64,000 nucleotides of DNA. Source: Pelagibius sp. CAU 1746. Its GTDB lineage: Bacteria; Pseudomonadota; Alphaproteobacteria; Kiloniellales; Kiloniellaceae. Made by a program: the position numbers and the translations under genes. The stretch's first letter is position 1, and every line of letters begins with the position of its first letter. The notes under the pieces are model-generated. The model did no database searches, was not told the DNA's origin, and saw only the letters and a list, made by a program, of their open reading frames with translations. Of the stretch, positions 45,014 to 55,536 are shown piece by piece. Where the stretch lies: NCBI RefSeq assembly GCF_039839785.1, contig NZ_JBDOQT010000001.1:2914001-2978000 (forward strand), given 5' to 3'.

Positions 45014-45484
45014 CTATTCCGTCGTCACCTGGTTTTCGCCATCCAGGGCCGCCGTCATGGCGTGCCAGGCGAGGGTGGCGCATTTGACCCGCACCGGAAA
45101 CGCGCGCACGCCGGAGAGCACCTGCAGGCGTTCCAGGGCTTCGCGGTCCTCGGCGGCGGCCTGCTCCAGGGTGAAGCCGTCCTCGGTGCAGAGGCGGTGA
45201 AAGTCGCCGAAGAGGCGGCGCGCCTCGGCCTCCGTCTTGCCGCGCAGCACCTCGGTCATCATCGAGGCCGAGGCCATGGAGATGGCACAGCCCTTGCCCT
45301 CGAAGGCCACGTCGGCGATGCGGCCGTTCTCGTCCTCCACCAGGTAGATGGTCACCTGGTCGCCGCACAGCGGGTTATAGCCGCGCGCCTGGCGGTTCGC
45401 GTCCTCGGGGTGGCGCAGGTTGCGCGGGTGCTTGCCGTGATCGAGGATCACTTCCTGGTAGAGGTCGCGCAGCAGGTCGTCCAT
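45014..45484 (-). CDS. sufU: SufU-type sulfur-transfer/scaffold protein
   Basis: 156-residue partner of SufS, of the SufU type of Gram-positive bacteria and some Alphaproteobacteria, which accepts sulfur from the desulfurase. Conserved zinc/sulfur ligands C40 (with D42) in NPLCGDQ, C66 in GKGCAIS and C135 in RVKCATLAW are present. The usual GxGC insertion separating SufU from IscU is seen between residues 82 and 130. It overlaps sufS by one base, and no sufE is present. Confidence 0.93.
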   Translation of the reverse strand: MDDLLRDLYQEVILDHGKHPRNLRHPEDANRQARGYNPLCGDQVTIYLVEDENGRIADVAFEGKGCAISMASASMMTEVLRGKTEAEARRLFGDFHRLCTEDGFTLEQAAAEDREALERLQVLSGVRAFPVRVKCATLAWHAMTAALDGENQVTTE

Positions 45485-46752
45485 TACCCGAAGAGCTCCT
45501 TCACCTTCTCCAGCGCCCGCACCAGCACGTCGATGTCGCCGGTGGTGTTGTAGAGGCCCATGGAGGCGCGCGCCGTGGCGGGGATGCAGAAGCGGTCCAT
45601 CAGCGGCTGGGCGCAGTGGTGGCCGACGCGGATGGCGACGCCTTCGCGGTCGACGATGGTGCCGATGTCGTGCGGGTGAATGCCGTCCAGCGTGAACGAT
45701 ACGATGGTCGCCTTTTCCTTGGCGGTGCCGTAGATGGTCAGTCCCTCGACCGCGCTCAGGCGCTCGGTGGCGTAGGCGAGGAGGCCGGCCTCGTGGGCCG
45801 AGATGGCCTCCATGCCGATGCCGTTCACGTAGTCGATGGCCGCGCCCAGGCCGATGGCCTCGACGATGGGCGGGGTGCCGGCCTCGAAGCGGTGAGGTGG
45901 ATCGGCGTAGGTGGTCTCGGCGAAGCTGACCGAGCGGATCATGTCGCCGCCGCCCAGGAAGGGCGGCATTTCCTTCAGCAGGTCGGCTTTGCCGTAGAGC
46001 ACGCCGATGGCCGTGGGGCCGTAGAGCTTGTGGCCGGTGAAGGCGTAGAAGTCCGCGTCCAAGTCGCGCACGTCGACCTTGCTGTGCACCACCGCCTGGG
46101 CGCCGTCCACCAGCACCAGCGCACCGGCCTTGTGGGCCAGGCGGATGATCTCCTTCATCGGGGTCACGGTGCCCAGCACGTTGGAAGTGTGGGTGATCGC
46201 AACCAGCCTGGTTTTCGGTCCAAGCATACTTTCGTAGGCGTCGAGGCGGAAGGAGCCGTCGTCGGCAATCGGAACTACTTTCAAGTTAATTCCGACCCGG
46301 TCGCGCAGCAACTGCCAGGGCACGATGTTGGCGTGGTGCTCCATCTCCGTGATCACCACCTCGTCGCCGGCCGAAAGCCGGTTGCCGAAGCTGTGGGCCA
46401 CCAGGTTGATGGCCTCGGTGACGTTACGGGTGAAGACGATTTCCTGGTCGGAAGCGGCATTGAGCAGGTGCGCCACCTTCGTACGTACGCCTTCGTAGCG
46501 GTCGGTCAGGTGCTGGCTGAAGTAGTAGGCGCCACGGTGTACGTTTGCGTAGCAGGTACGGTAGATCTCGTCCATGGCCTCCAGAACAGCGGCAGGTTTT
46601 TGAGCTGAAGCGCCACTGTCCAGGTATGTCAACGGCTTGCCGTGTACGCTCTGGCTGAGGACGGGGAAATCGGCACGCACGCGCTCCACGTCGAAGGCCA
46701 GGACGGAGTTGTCGCCGGCGGTGGGCGTACGCAGGGTTTCGGCGGTGGCCAT
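45484..46752 (-). CDS. sufS: Cysteine desulfurase SufS
   Basis: PLP enzyme that removes sulfur from cysteine for Fe-S assembly. 422 residues: PLP lysine K242 in FTGHKLYGPT, the aminotransferase-V fold motif HTSNVLGTV, and the catalytic Cys380 in RVGHHCAQP, the type II desulfurase form. Starts 2 bases after sufD and overlaps sufU by one base. Confidence 0.95.
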   Translation of the reverse strand: MATAETLRTPTAGDNSVLAFDVERVRADFPVLSQSVHGKPLTYLDSGASAQKPAAVLEAMDEIYRTCYANVHRGAYYFSQHLTDRYEGVRTKVAHLLNAASDQEIVFTRNVTEAINLVAHSFGNRLSAGDEVVITEMEHHANIVPWQLLRDRVGINLKVVPIADDGSFRLDAYESMLGPKTRLVAITHTSNVLGTVTPMKEIIRLAHKAGALVLVDGAQAVVHSKVDVRDLDADFYAFTGHKLYGPTAIGVLYGKADLLKEMPPFLGGGDMIRSVSFAETTYADPPHRFEAGTPPIVEAIGLGAAIDYVNGIGMEAISAHEAGLLAYATERLSAVEGLTIYGTAKEKATIVSFTLDGIHPHDIGTIVDREGVAIRVGHHCAQPLMDRFCIPATARASMGLYNTTGDIDVLVRALEKVKELFG

Positions 46753-46754
46753 GA

Positions 46755-48074
46755 CTAGAGATCTCCCCGGCGGCCGGCCAGCCAGTGGCCGATGGACGAC
46801 ATCAACGCCGGGCAGAGGCCTTGGGCGGCGATGTTATGGACGCTTTCGGCCAGGAAGGCCTCGATCAGCATGGCCCGCGCTGCCTTTTCCGGGATGCCTC
46901 GGGCGCGCAGGTAGAACAGGGCGTTGTGGTCCAGATCGCCGGCCGTGGCGCCGTGGCTGCAGGCCACGTCGTCGGCGTAGATCTCCAGCTCCGGCTTGGC
47001 GTCGATCTCCGCCTTGTCGGACAGCAGCAGCACCTTGGAGAGCTGGTGGCCGTTGGTGTGCTGGGCGTCGCGGTGCACGGTGATCTTGCCCTGGAAAACG
47101 GCGCGGGCGCTGTCGTCGATGACGCCCTTGAAGATCTCGCTGCAGGCGGTGTTGGGCACCAGGTGGTCGATCCTGGTGGTGTTGTCCACGTGCTGCTCGC
47201 CGCGCACCAGGTAGGCGCCGTTCAGATGGCAGTTGGCCTCCTCGCCGGCCAGGCGCACGGCGACCTCGTTGCGCGACAGGCGCGCGCCGGTGGTCATGCC
47301 GAAGGCGTCGTAGAGCGCGCCGGCGGCGACCTCTGCATGGACCGTGGCGGTGTGGAAGGCGTTCAGGGCATCGGCCTGCAGCTTGTAGTGATGCAGGGCC
47401 GCGCCTTCGGCCAGGGTCACCTCGGTGCCGCTGTTGGTGTAGTAGGGCTGCCGGCCCACATGAGTGTAGTGCTCGATCAGCGTTGCCTGGCTGCCCGCTT
47501 CCAGGACTACCAGGTTGCGCGGGTGGTAGGCCAACGGGCCTTCGCCGGCGCCGCCCAGGTGCACAATCTCGATGGGGTCGTGCAGCACCGTCCCCTTGGC
47601 GAGGCGCAGCACGAAGCCGTTCATCATCATGGCAGTGTTGAGCGCAACCAGCGCCTGGCTGTCATCCTGTGCCCGGGCGCCGAGGTGCGCTTCCAGCCAA
47701 GCCGGATCACGCCCCAGAATCTTCCGCAGGGTGGTCAGCTCCGCGCCCGCGGGTAGCGGGCCGACGGTCGAGAGGTCGCCGCGGTGGTGGCCGTCGACGA
47801 AGACCAGGCGGTGGTGCTCGGAGGCCGAAGGCAGCAAGCTGGGCGCGCGGTCGATGGAGATGCAGGCGCGCGGCGCGCCGTCGGCCCCAAAGCCCGCCTT
47901 CTCGATGGGGCGCAGGCTGGTGTACTTCCAGCTCTCCTGGCGCGGCGTCGGCAACCCCGCCTCGCTGAAGCGCGCAAAGGCGTCTGCGCGCAGGCGGCTC
48001 AGCCAGGGCAGGTCCTGGCCGGGCAGGGCGTCGCGCAGGGCGCCGTAATGTTCGGTGAAGGTCTCGGTGCTCAT
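46755..48074 (-). CDS. sufD: Fe-S cluster assembly protein SufD
   Basis: Scaffold partner of SufB in the SufBC2D complex, 439 residues. The beta-helix core with many small residues and the conserved C-terminal region (DNTTRIDHLVPNTACSEIFKGV, DDVACSHGATAGDLD, YLRARGIPEKAARAMLIEAF) is typical. It lies 8 bases after sufC and 2 before sufS. Confidence 0.94.
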   Translation of the reverse strand: MSTETFTEHYGALRDALPGQDLPWLSRLRADAFARFSEAGLPTPRQESWKYTSLRPIEKAGFGADGAPRACISIDRAPSLLPSASEHHRLVFVDGHHRGDLSTVGPLPAGAELTTLRKILGRDPAWLEAHLGARAQDDSQALVALNTAMMMNGFVLRLAKGTVLHDPIEIVHLGGAGEGPLAYHPRNLVVLEAGSQATLIEHYTHVGRQPYYTNSGTEVTLAEGAALHHYKLQADALNAFHTATVHAEVAAGALYDAFGMTTGARLSRNEVAVRLAGEEANCHLNGAYLVRGEQHVDNTTRIDHLVPNTACSEIFKGVIDDSARAVFQGKITVHRDAQHTNGHQLSKVLLLSDKAEIDAKPELEIYADDVACSHGATAGDLDHNALFYLRARGIPEKAARAMLIEAFLAESVHNIAAQGLCPALMSSIGHWLAGRRGDL

Positions 48075-48082
48075 CGCAGTCT

Positions 48083-48835
<753 letters not shown>

Positions 48836-48840
48836 GAAAT

Positions 48841-49236
48841 CTACGCGTCCTCTGTCTTCCTGCCCTCAGCCGCTTCGCGGTCCGCGGGCGTGAACTCTCT
48901 GATCACTTCGATCTTGCCAACGATGTTGGCGTTGAACTCGTCCAGGCGCTCGGCCGGGATCCAGTATTCTTCGTGCTCCGCGCCGCCGACCACCTTGCGG
49001 TCGAATTGGTCGAGGAAGGCCTTGCGGACTTCGAAGCGCGTCACGAAGCCGAGCCCGTCGCCGGTCTTGGTGTTCCAGTCCCGCGCAATCTGACTGGCGT
49101 AGGCCTCGTTGGTCACGGGGTAGAAGATCGGCTGTTCCGGCAGGCGTGGCGGAAAGCCGGCGAAGTCTGCTTCGCGGACCAAGGCCAGCTCGTTCGACCC
49201 GGTCGGCCTGTAGAGCGTGATGGTTTCCTCTGTCAT
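48841..49236 (-). CDS. Uncharacterised protein between sufB and sufC
   Basis: A 131-residue soluble protein without signal or membrane segment. It starts MTEETITLYRPTGSNELALV and contains FPPRLPEQPIFYPVTNEAYA, IARDWNTKT, VTRFEV and EYWIPAERLDEFNANIVGKIEVI. Similar proteins are annotated elsewhere as ADP-ribosylation/crystallin J1-like, with no known function; that name rests on recall and should be checked. The high conservation of such motifs suggests a real domain. It lies 12 bases after sufB and 5 before sufC, thus within the operon. Confidence 0.8.
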   Translation of the reverse strand: MTEETITLYRPTGSNELALVREADFAGFPPRLPEQPIFYPVTNEAYASQIARDWNTKTGDGLGFVTRFEVRKAFLDQFDRKVVGGAEHEEYWIPAERLDEFNANIVGKIEVIREFTPADREAAEGRKTEDA

Positions 49237-49248
49237 GGCTCTACCCGG

Positions 49249-50700
<1,452 letters not shown>

Positions 50701-50747
50701 CTACTCACTCTCCTGCAAAGGCAAATGCTTGTGCCGCATTCTTCCGA

Positions 50748-51221
50748 TTACTGCTTGCCCGCCGGGCTTGGCGCCCCGGTGTCGTCGCCGACGCCCGGCG
50801 CGATGCCGAAGGCCGGCGGGAAGACCATCATGTCGGCCAGCGTGACCGAGGTCAGCGCCTGGCGGATCGCGCCGTTGACCTTGTTCCAGTTGCCGCGCAT
50901 GGGGCAGAAGGACTCCGCATCGCAGGATTCCTCGGCCCCGTCGACGCAGGCGGTGAGCGCGATCGGGCCCTCCATGGCTTGGATGATCTGGGCCACGGTG
51001 ATCTCCTCCGGCCCGGCACTCAGGGTGTAGCCGCCACTGGCGCCGCGCTGGGAGATGACCAGCTTGGCGCGGCCCAGCAGATTCAGCAGCTTCGACACCG
51101 TCGGCAGCGGCACCCCGGTATCTTCGGAGATTTGCTGCGCCGAACGGGTCTCCTCGCCGCGCAGGGCCATTTGGGACATCACGACCACGGCGTAGTCGGT
51201 CAGCCGGTTCAAGCGGAACAT
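50748..51221 (-). CDS. Rrf2/IscR-type regulator of the suf operon
   Basis: 157-residue Rrf2 winged-helix repressor. The N-terminal helix-turn-helix starts MFRLNRLTDYAVVVMSQMAL; LLGRAKLVISQRGASGGY is the wing. Cys92, Cys100 and Cys106 are placed like the cluster ligands of IscR. The closest functional group is the SUF-linked Rrf2 regulator. It is first in the suf operon, and a palindrome lies 16 bases upstream, so autoregulation by cluster demand is likely. Confidence 0.93.
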   Translation of the reverse strand: MFRLNRLTDYAVVVMSQMALRGEETRSAQQISEDTGVPLPTVSKLLNLLGRAKLVISQRGASGGYTLSAGPEEITVAQIIQAMEGPIALTACVDGAEESCDAESFCPMRGNWNKVNGAIRQALTSVTLADMMVFPPAFGIAPGVGDDTGAPSPAGKQ

Positions 51222-51503
51222 GCCATCGCCTCAATTCATACCAATATGGTATGGATTTATGTATATGATTTCCGCGGCGAATCAAGAGATTTCCTTACCC
51301 AAAAAGGGAGAAATTCCTTTGCGATTCCCAATATCCCGGCGCCGCTTGGCTTCCGCCGCGCGTGGCCGCTATGCCGCGGCGGCGGGCGCGCAACCAGGCC
51401 CCGGGGACTTGCCTTCGAGCCGCCGTCTCCCATAGGTTGATCCGCCCGGACGAGAGCCACGGGCTCCGCAAAGCAGGATGGACAAACGAACCCGGAGAGT
51501 GAC
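51222..51503. other. Divergent intergenic region suf regulator/cytochrome c
   Basis: 282 bases with the palindrome near the suf side and no gene that I can support. The suf-side segment is AT-rich (CATATACATAAAT on the minus strand), fitting a promoter at the palindrome. The rest is GC-rich and unremarkable. CGGAGAGTG precedes the cytochrome start. Confidence 0.4.
51237..51253. promoter_or_regulatory. Palindromic operator candidate of the suf regulator
   Basis: Perfect dyad CATACCA (51237-51243), ATA, TGGTATG (51247-51253), 16 bases before the Rrf2-type regulator start and in the promoter zone of the suf operon. Its length and symmetry fit a winged-helix dimer site. The divergent cytochrome c gene starts 250 bases away. 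Confidence 0.6.
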
Positions 51504-51899
51504 ATGCGCGTCAGGAGTGCCCTTTCGATCCTTCCCATCATCCTTGCCGCTGCGCTTGCCGGCCCGGCTTTCGCCGATGGCGACCCGGCAAAGGGTGAGA
51601 AGGTGTTCAGGAAGTGCAAAGCCTGCCACGCCGTCGAAGAGGGCAAGAACAAGGTCGGTCCCTCGCTCTTCAACGTCGTCGGACGCACGGCGGGCACGGT
51701 CGAGGGTTTCCGGTACTCCAAGGCGATGGAGGCTTTCGGGGCCGACGGCCAGACCTGGGACGAAGACAATCTCAGTGCGTTTCTGGAAAAGCCCAAGGAT
51801 CTCGTCGACAAGACCAAGATGGCCTTCGCAGGCTTGAAGAAGGAAGAGGAGCGGGCCGACGTGATCGCCTACCTGAAGCGGTTCGGCAAATCCGAATAG
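51504..51899 (+). CDS. Class I cytochrome c, c2/c550-like
   Basis: 131-residue periplasmic electron carrier. Signal peptide (IILAAALAGPAFA, cleavage near residue 24), heme motif C38-KA-C41-H42, distal Met106 in TKMAFAG, and the fold landmarks VGPSLFNVVGRTAG and VIAYLKRF. Looks like a small soluble c2/c550 carrier. Followed by a terminator. Confidence 0.93.
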   Translation: MRVRSALSILPIILAAALAGPAFADGDPAKGEKVFRKCKACHAVEEGKNKVGPSLFNVVGRTAGTVEGFRYSKAMEAFGADGQTWDEDNLSAFLEKPKDLVDKTKMAFAGLKKEEERADVIAYLKRFGKSE

Positions 51900-51929
51900 G
51901 CCGCAGCTTCGGCCAGATATCAGCCGCCG

Positions 51930-51960
51930 GAAGCCGGGCTCGCGCCCGGCTTCTTGCGTT
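51930..51960 (+). terminator. Terminator after cytochrome c
   Basis: Perfect 10-base arms GAAGCCGGGC (51930-51939) and GCCCGGCTTC (51944-51953) with a 4-base loop, followed by TTGCGTTT. Begins 30 bases after the stop. Confidence 0.8.
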
Positions 51961-52045
51961 TCGGCGAGGCCGGGAGCCGCCGGACCTCTTGGGCTCAACC
52001 TCGATTTGTGCCTATAGTCATGGAGACAAGTATTGGGGGGAGTCC

Positions 52046-54325
52046 TTGCGCAGATTCAGGCCTGTTCTCCTGTTTTGTTTCATCGTGGCTTTCCTGTCTC
52101 CGCAGGCGTCCTCGGGGCAAGATGCCGGCGGCGGCACCGGCGGAGCCGCCGCCTTGGAGCAACTGCGTGCTTCCGGCCAGCCGCTTTCAGAAGCGGCGGT
52201 GCGCGACCTCGTCGCCCGGCTGGACGACGCCGAGGTGCGGCAGCTTCTTCTCGAGAGACTGGATGCCAGTGCGCAACAGGCCGAAGACGCCGCGGAACCC
52301 GACATGGCCGCCATGGTGCTGGGATGGCGCGATCTCGCGGAGGCGTTTCGCGGCAACTTCGAGGCCATGCTCAGGGCCGTTCCGGAGATCCCGGGAGGTG
52401 TTGCCGCGGCTTTCCGCTACCTGAACGATCGCGGGTCCGGCGTCGCGCTCTACTGGCTGGCCCTGGGTTTTGCCTTGATGATGCTGGCTGGCGGCGGCGT
52501 GGAGTTGCTGGCTCGCCGCATTCTGCGCCGTATCTGGGAACAGGCCATCAGGCCCGGGCCGGATGCCGGCATGGCCTTGCTTGGCTGTCTGCTGATGCGT
52601 CTGGTCCTGGAAGCGGTCTTTCTCCTTGCCTTCGTGGCCGGCGCGCTGCTGCTGTTCTTTGCGCTCTGGCAGGGCAACGAGGTGACCCGCAACGTGGTGA
52701 TGACCTACCTGACCGCAGTGGTCGCGGTGCGCTTCTTCACGATCTTCTCCCATGTGATGCTGTCGCCCGGCTATCCGGCGCTGCGCCTCGCGCGGATGCC
52801 GGACGATGGGGCCCGCTACCTGCACCGCCAAAACATCGTGATGGCATTCATCGCCGCTTTCGGGTTTCTGACCGCCAGCCTGCTGGGCCAGTTGAGCCTG
52901 CCTGAGAACGCACAGCGCGCACTTGCCTTTGGTGTCGGCTTCGCGCTCTTCGCCACCCTGGTCTACACGATCCTGCATGGCCGGCGATGGATCGCCGGCG
53001 ATCTCGCCTGGGACCGGAATGCCAACGGACGTCTGCGGGGGCTGTTCGCCGATAGCTGGCCGGGTATCGCGGCGGGCTATGTCGTGCTGCTCTATCTCGC
53101 GATTGTCGTGGTCGCCTTCACCGGTCACCCGGTTTCCTATCTCTCCGTGTTCGGCAGCCTGCTCACCGTGCTCTTCGTGCCTCACATCGATGCGGTTCTG
53201 CTGCGCGGCGCCCTGCGGCTGGAGGCACAGAAGTCCGCGGCCGAGAATGCCGGGGGACAGCTGCGCATCGTGGGGCTGCGGGCTGCCCGTCTCGCCCTCT
53301 ACCTCTTCGCGGCGCTCTTCCTGCTGCGCATCTGGGGCCTCGACTTCCTGAGCCTTGCCGAGGCCAGCGTCGGCTCGCGCATTGCCGGGGCCCTGGTCGA
53401 CATCGGCCTGACCGCCCTGGTGGCTTACGTGCTGTGGGAAATGGCGCGCATCGCCATTGACCGCCGGCTGGCGACCGAAGGCGCCGGGCAGGAAGGTGAA
53501 GGCGCGCCGGAGCCTGGAGAGCAGGGCGGGCAGGGCGTATCGCGTGTCCGCACCCTGCTGCCGCTGATGCGCGTCACCATCCAGATCACCATCGTCGTCA
53601 TGGCGGTGATGCTGGTGCTCTCCTCCCTGGGTGTGGACATCGGCCCGCTGCTGGCCGGCGCCGGCGTGGTCGGACTGGCCGTGGGCTTCGGAGCGCAGAC
53701 CCTGGTCCGCGACATCGTCTCGGGTGTGTTCTTCCTGGTCGACGACGCTTTCCGGCTGGGCGAGTACATCGACGTCGGCAGCGTCAAGGGCACGGTCGAA
53801 AAGATTTCGCTGCGCTCCCTGCGTCTGCGCCACCATCGCGGCGCGCTTCACACCATACCTTTCGGAGAGATCCAGCACCTGACCAACTACAGCCGCGACT
53901 GGGCGATCATGAAGCTGGAGTTCCGCGTGCCCTTCGACACCGACCTGGAAAAGGTGCGCAAGATCTTCAAGCGCATCGGCCAGGATCTGTTGAAGGACGA
54001 AGAAATGGGTCCCGATTTCCTGCAGCCCTTCAAATCGCAGGGCGTACTGCAGACCGATGACAGCGCCTTCGTCCTGCGCGGCAAGTTCATGGCCAAGCCG
54101 GGCAAGCAGTTTCTCATCCGCCGGGCGGTGTTCCAGGCGGTGCAGAAGGCCTTCGCGGAGGAAGGCATCCGCTTCGCCGACCGCCGCGTCACGGTGAATG
54201 TGCCCGGTGCCGAGCACATGGAGCCGGAGGAGCGTACGGCGGCGGAGAAGGCAGCGGCCTCGGCGGTTGCCGCAGCCGAAGCAGAAGCAGAGGAGCGCGC
54301 TGGCGCACAAGGGGCGAAAGCTTGA
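52046..54325 (+). CDS. Large MscS-family mechanosensitive channel
   Basis: About 759 residues: signal sequence, periplasmic stretch with Glu/Ala-rich helices, about ten membrane helices, then the MscS core (GPLLAGAGVVGLAVGFGAQTLV, the pore helix; DIVSGVFFLVDDAFRLGEYIDV) and a soluble cytoplasmic region with a charged C-terminus. Size and layout resemble E. coli YbiO. There is no in-frame ATG near the N-terminus; TTG at 52046 follows GGGGGGAG and begins LRRFRPVLLFCFIVAF, which is the best start though its spacing is short. Confidence 0.88.
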   Translation: MRRFRPVLLFCFIVAFLSPQASSGQDAGGGTGGAAALEQLRASGQPLSEAAVRDLVARLDDAEVRQLLLERLDASAQQAEDAAEPDMAAMVLGWRDLAEAFRGNFEAMLRAVPEIPGGVAAAFRYLNDRGSGVALYWLALGFALMMLAGGGVELLARRILRRIWEQAIRPGPDAGMALLGCLLMRLVLEAVFLLAFVAGALLLFFALWQGNEVTRNVVMTYLTAVVAVRFFTIFSHVMLSPGYPALRLARMPDDGARYLHRQNIVMAFIAAFGFLTASLLGQLSLPENAQRALAFGVGFALFATLVYTILHGRRWIAGDLAWDRNANGRLRGLFADSWPGIAAGYVVLLYLAIVVVAFTGHPVSYLSVFGSLLTVLFVPHIDAVLLRGALRLEAQKSAAENAGGQLRIVGLRAARLALYLFAALFLLRIWGLDFLSLAEASVGSRIAGALVDIGLTALVAYVLWEMARIAIDRRLATEGAGQEGEGAPEPGEQGGQGVSRVRTLLPLMRVTIQITIVVMAVMLVLSSLGVDIGPLLAGAGVVGLAVGFGAQTLVRDIVSGVFFLVDDAFRLGEYIDVGSVKGTVEKISLRSLRLRHHRGALHTIPFGEIQHLTNYSRDWAIMKLEFRVPFDTDLEKVRKIFKRIGQDLLKDEEMGPDFLQPFKSQGVLQTDDSAFVLRGKFMAKPGKQFLIRRAVFQAVQKAFAEEGIRFADRRVTVNVPGAEHMEPEERTAAEKAAASAVAAAEAEAEERAGAQGAKA

Positions 54326-54560
54326 TCACCAACGCCTTGGACCGCTGGAGAGATACGGCCATCGTGCCGGCCTGCCTGAGAAGCCTCAGATATCGCCCTG
54401 CGGCCGCAAATCCAACACCCCTGTTTTCACAAGAAAGTGAGTGAGCGTGATTCAACACGGCTGTAGCTGCCCCCTAGGCTGAGAGCATGGCGACTTAGTG
54501 CGGAAGACCGCGTCTACGCCGACGGCACCTTCAGGCGCGGAGTCCGTTTGGGAGGGCGCG

Positions 54561-55532
54561 ATGAAATCAAAGAAGAAGATGCTTCTGTCTAGCAGCATGA
54601 TCCCCTTGCTTATGCTGGGCGGTGCTACCCTAGGCGGCGCGGCGATGACCGCCGTGTTCACGGCCCCGCCTGCAGAAGCGGCCTGCAATCCCTGCAACCC
54701 CTGTGCCGCCGCCAACCCCTGCAACCCCTGCGCGGCAGCCAGTCCGTGCAATCCTTGTGCAGCAGCCAACCCTTGCAATCCCTGCGCGGCAGGGGGGGGT
54801 GCCAGCGCCGCGGCTTGCACAGTGCCGCGGCTGCAGACCGCAGCGGCGGCCAACCCCTGCGCGGTCGCCAAGCCGCGTAATCCCTGCAATCCTTGTGCTG
54901 CGGCGGCAAATCCCTGCAATCCTTGTGCAGCGGCAAACCCCTGTAATCCCTGTGCTGCGGCAAATCCTTGCAACCCCGGTGCAGCGGCAAACCCCTGCAA
55001 TCCTTGCAACCCTTGCGGTGCGGCGACAGCCGTGGAGTTGACGGATGAAGAGGCGGTGAAGGTCTACGATTGCCTCTTCCCGACGATGAAGGCTGCTTAC
55101 GCCAAGTCGGACAAGGGCGATGCCTCGGGCTATTCGAATTGGCGGCGCTACAGCACGCAATCCTACGTCTCGGCCACCCACGGCAGCCGCTACGTACAGA
55201 ATTACGCCAATGCTTCCGCAAAGGCCTACGGTGCCTATGAGGAGGCCGGGGCGTTCCCGCCGGGCGCAAAGCTGGCAAAGGACAGCTTCATGGTGAATGC
55301 GAAGGGCGAGGTTTCTGTCGGGCCGCTCTTCATGATGGAAAAGATGCCGGCTGGCTTTAATTCAGACAGCGGCGACTGGCGCTACACCATGGTGATGCCC
55401 AATGGCGCGATTGCTGGAACCACGAACGGGCAAGGCTCCGCGAACGTGGAGTTCTGTATAGGCTGCCACATTGCTGTGGCTCCGGAGCAGGACAGCGTAA
55501 TGCTCCTGCCAGAGGAATACCGCGTCAAATAG
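54561..55532 (+). CDS. Cys-Asn-Pro-Cys repeat protein fused to a cytochrome P460-like domain
   Basis: 323 residues in three parts. (1) A signal peptide ending AEA about residue 40. (2) Residues 42-152: arrays of NPCNPCAAA with 21 cysteines, only one repeat with Gly140 replacing a Cys (NPG), broken by a segment without CNPC (about residues 76-97). (3) Residues about 155-323: a domain with [39 protein letters not shown] and one c-type heme site C299-IG-C302-H303. The last part resembles cytochrome P460. The ATG at 54561 follows GGGAGG. The repeats would be exported, so many thiols or disulfides, or metal binding, are possible. Function unknown. Confidence 0.85.
   Translation: MKSKKKMLLSSSMIPLLMLGGATLGGAAMTAVFTAPPAEAACNPCNPCAAANPCNPCAAASPCNPCAAANPCNPCAAGGGASAAACTVPRLQTAAAANPCAVAKPRNPCNPCAAAANPCNPCAAANPCNPCAAANPCNPGAAANPCNPCNPCGAATAVELTDEEAVKVYDCLFPTMKAAYAKSDKGDASGYSNWRRYSTQSYVSATHGSRYVQNYANASAKAYGAYEEAGAFPPGAKLAKDSFMVNAKGEVSVGPLFMMEKMPAGFNSDSGDWRYTMVMPNGAIAGTTNGQGSANVEFCIGCHIAVAPEQDSVMLLPEEYRVK
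54684..55016 (+). repeat. Tandem repeat encoding Cys-Asn-Pro-Cys arrays
   Basis: Direct repeats of 27-30 bases of the type GCAAACCCCTGCAATCCCTG, each encoding about nine residues (AANPCNPCA). Units differ mainly in synonymous positions, such as CCC/CCT and TGC/TGT, so the protein sequence is conserved more than the DNA. A run of seven Gs occurs near 54791-54797, in the break between the two arrays. Confidence 0.85.
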
Positions 55533-55536
55533 CACC

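Noticed and set aside
51614-52045. N-terminal extension of the MscS channel into the cytochrome gene
   Set aside because: The frame is open but lies within and after the cytochrome gene and terminator; a TTG with a G-rich ribosome-binding site and signal peptide at 52046 is more plausible.
52187-54310. Antisense open frame of 707 codons opposite the MscS gene
   Set aside because: Shadow of the channel gene; unusual Gln/His-rich composition typical of GC-rich antisense frames.
54684-55016. CRISPR array or non-coding satellite
   Set aside because: The repeats are contiguous with no unique spacers, keep one reading frame and encode a coherent CNPC protein behind a signal peptide.
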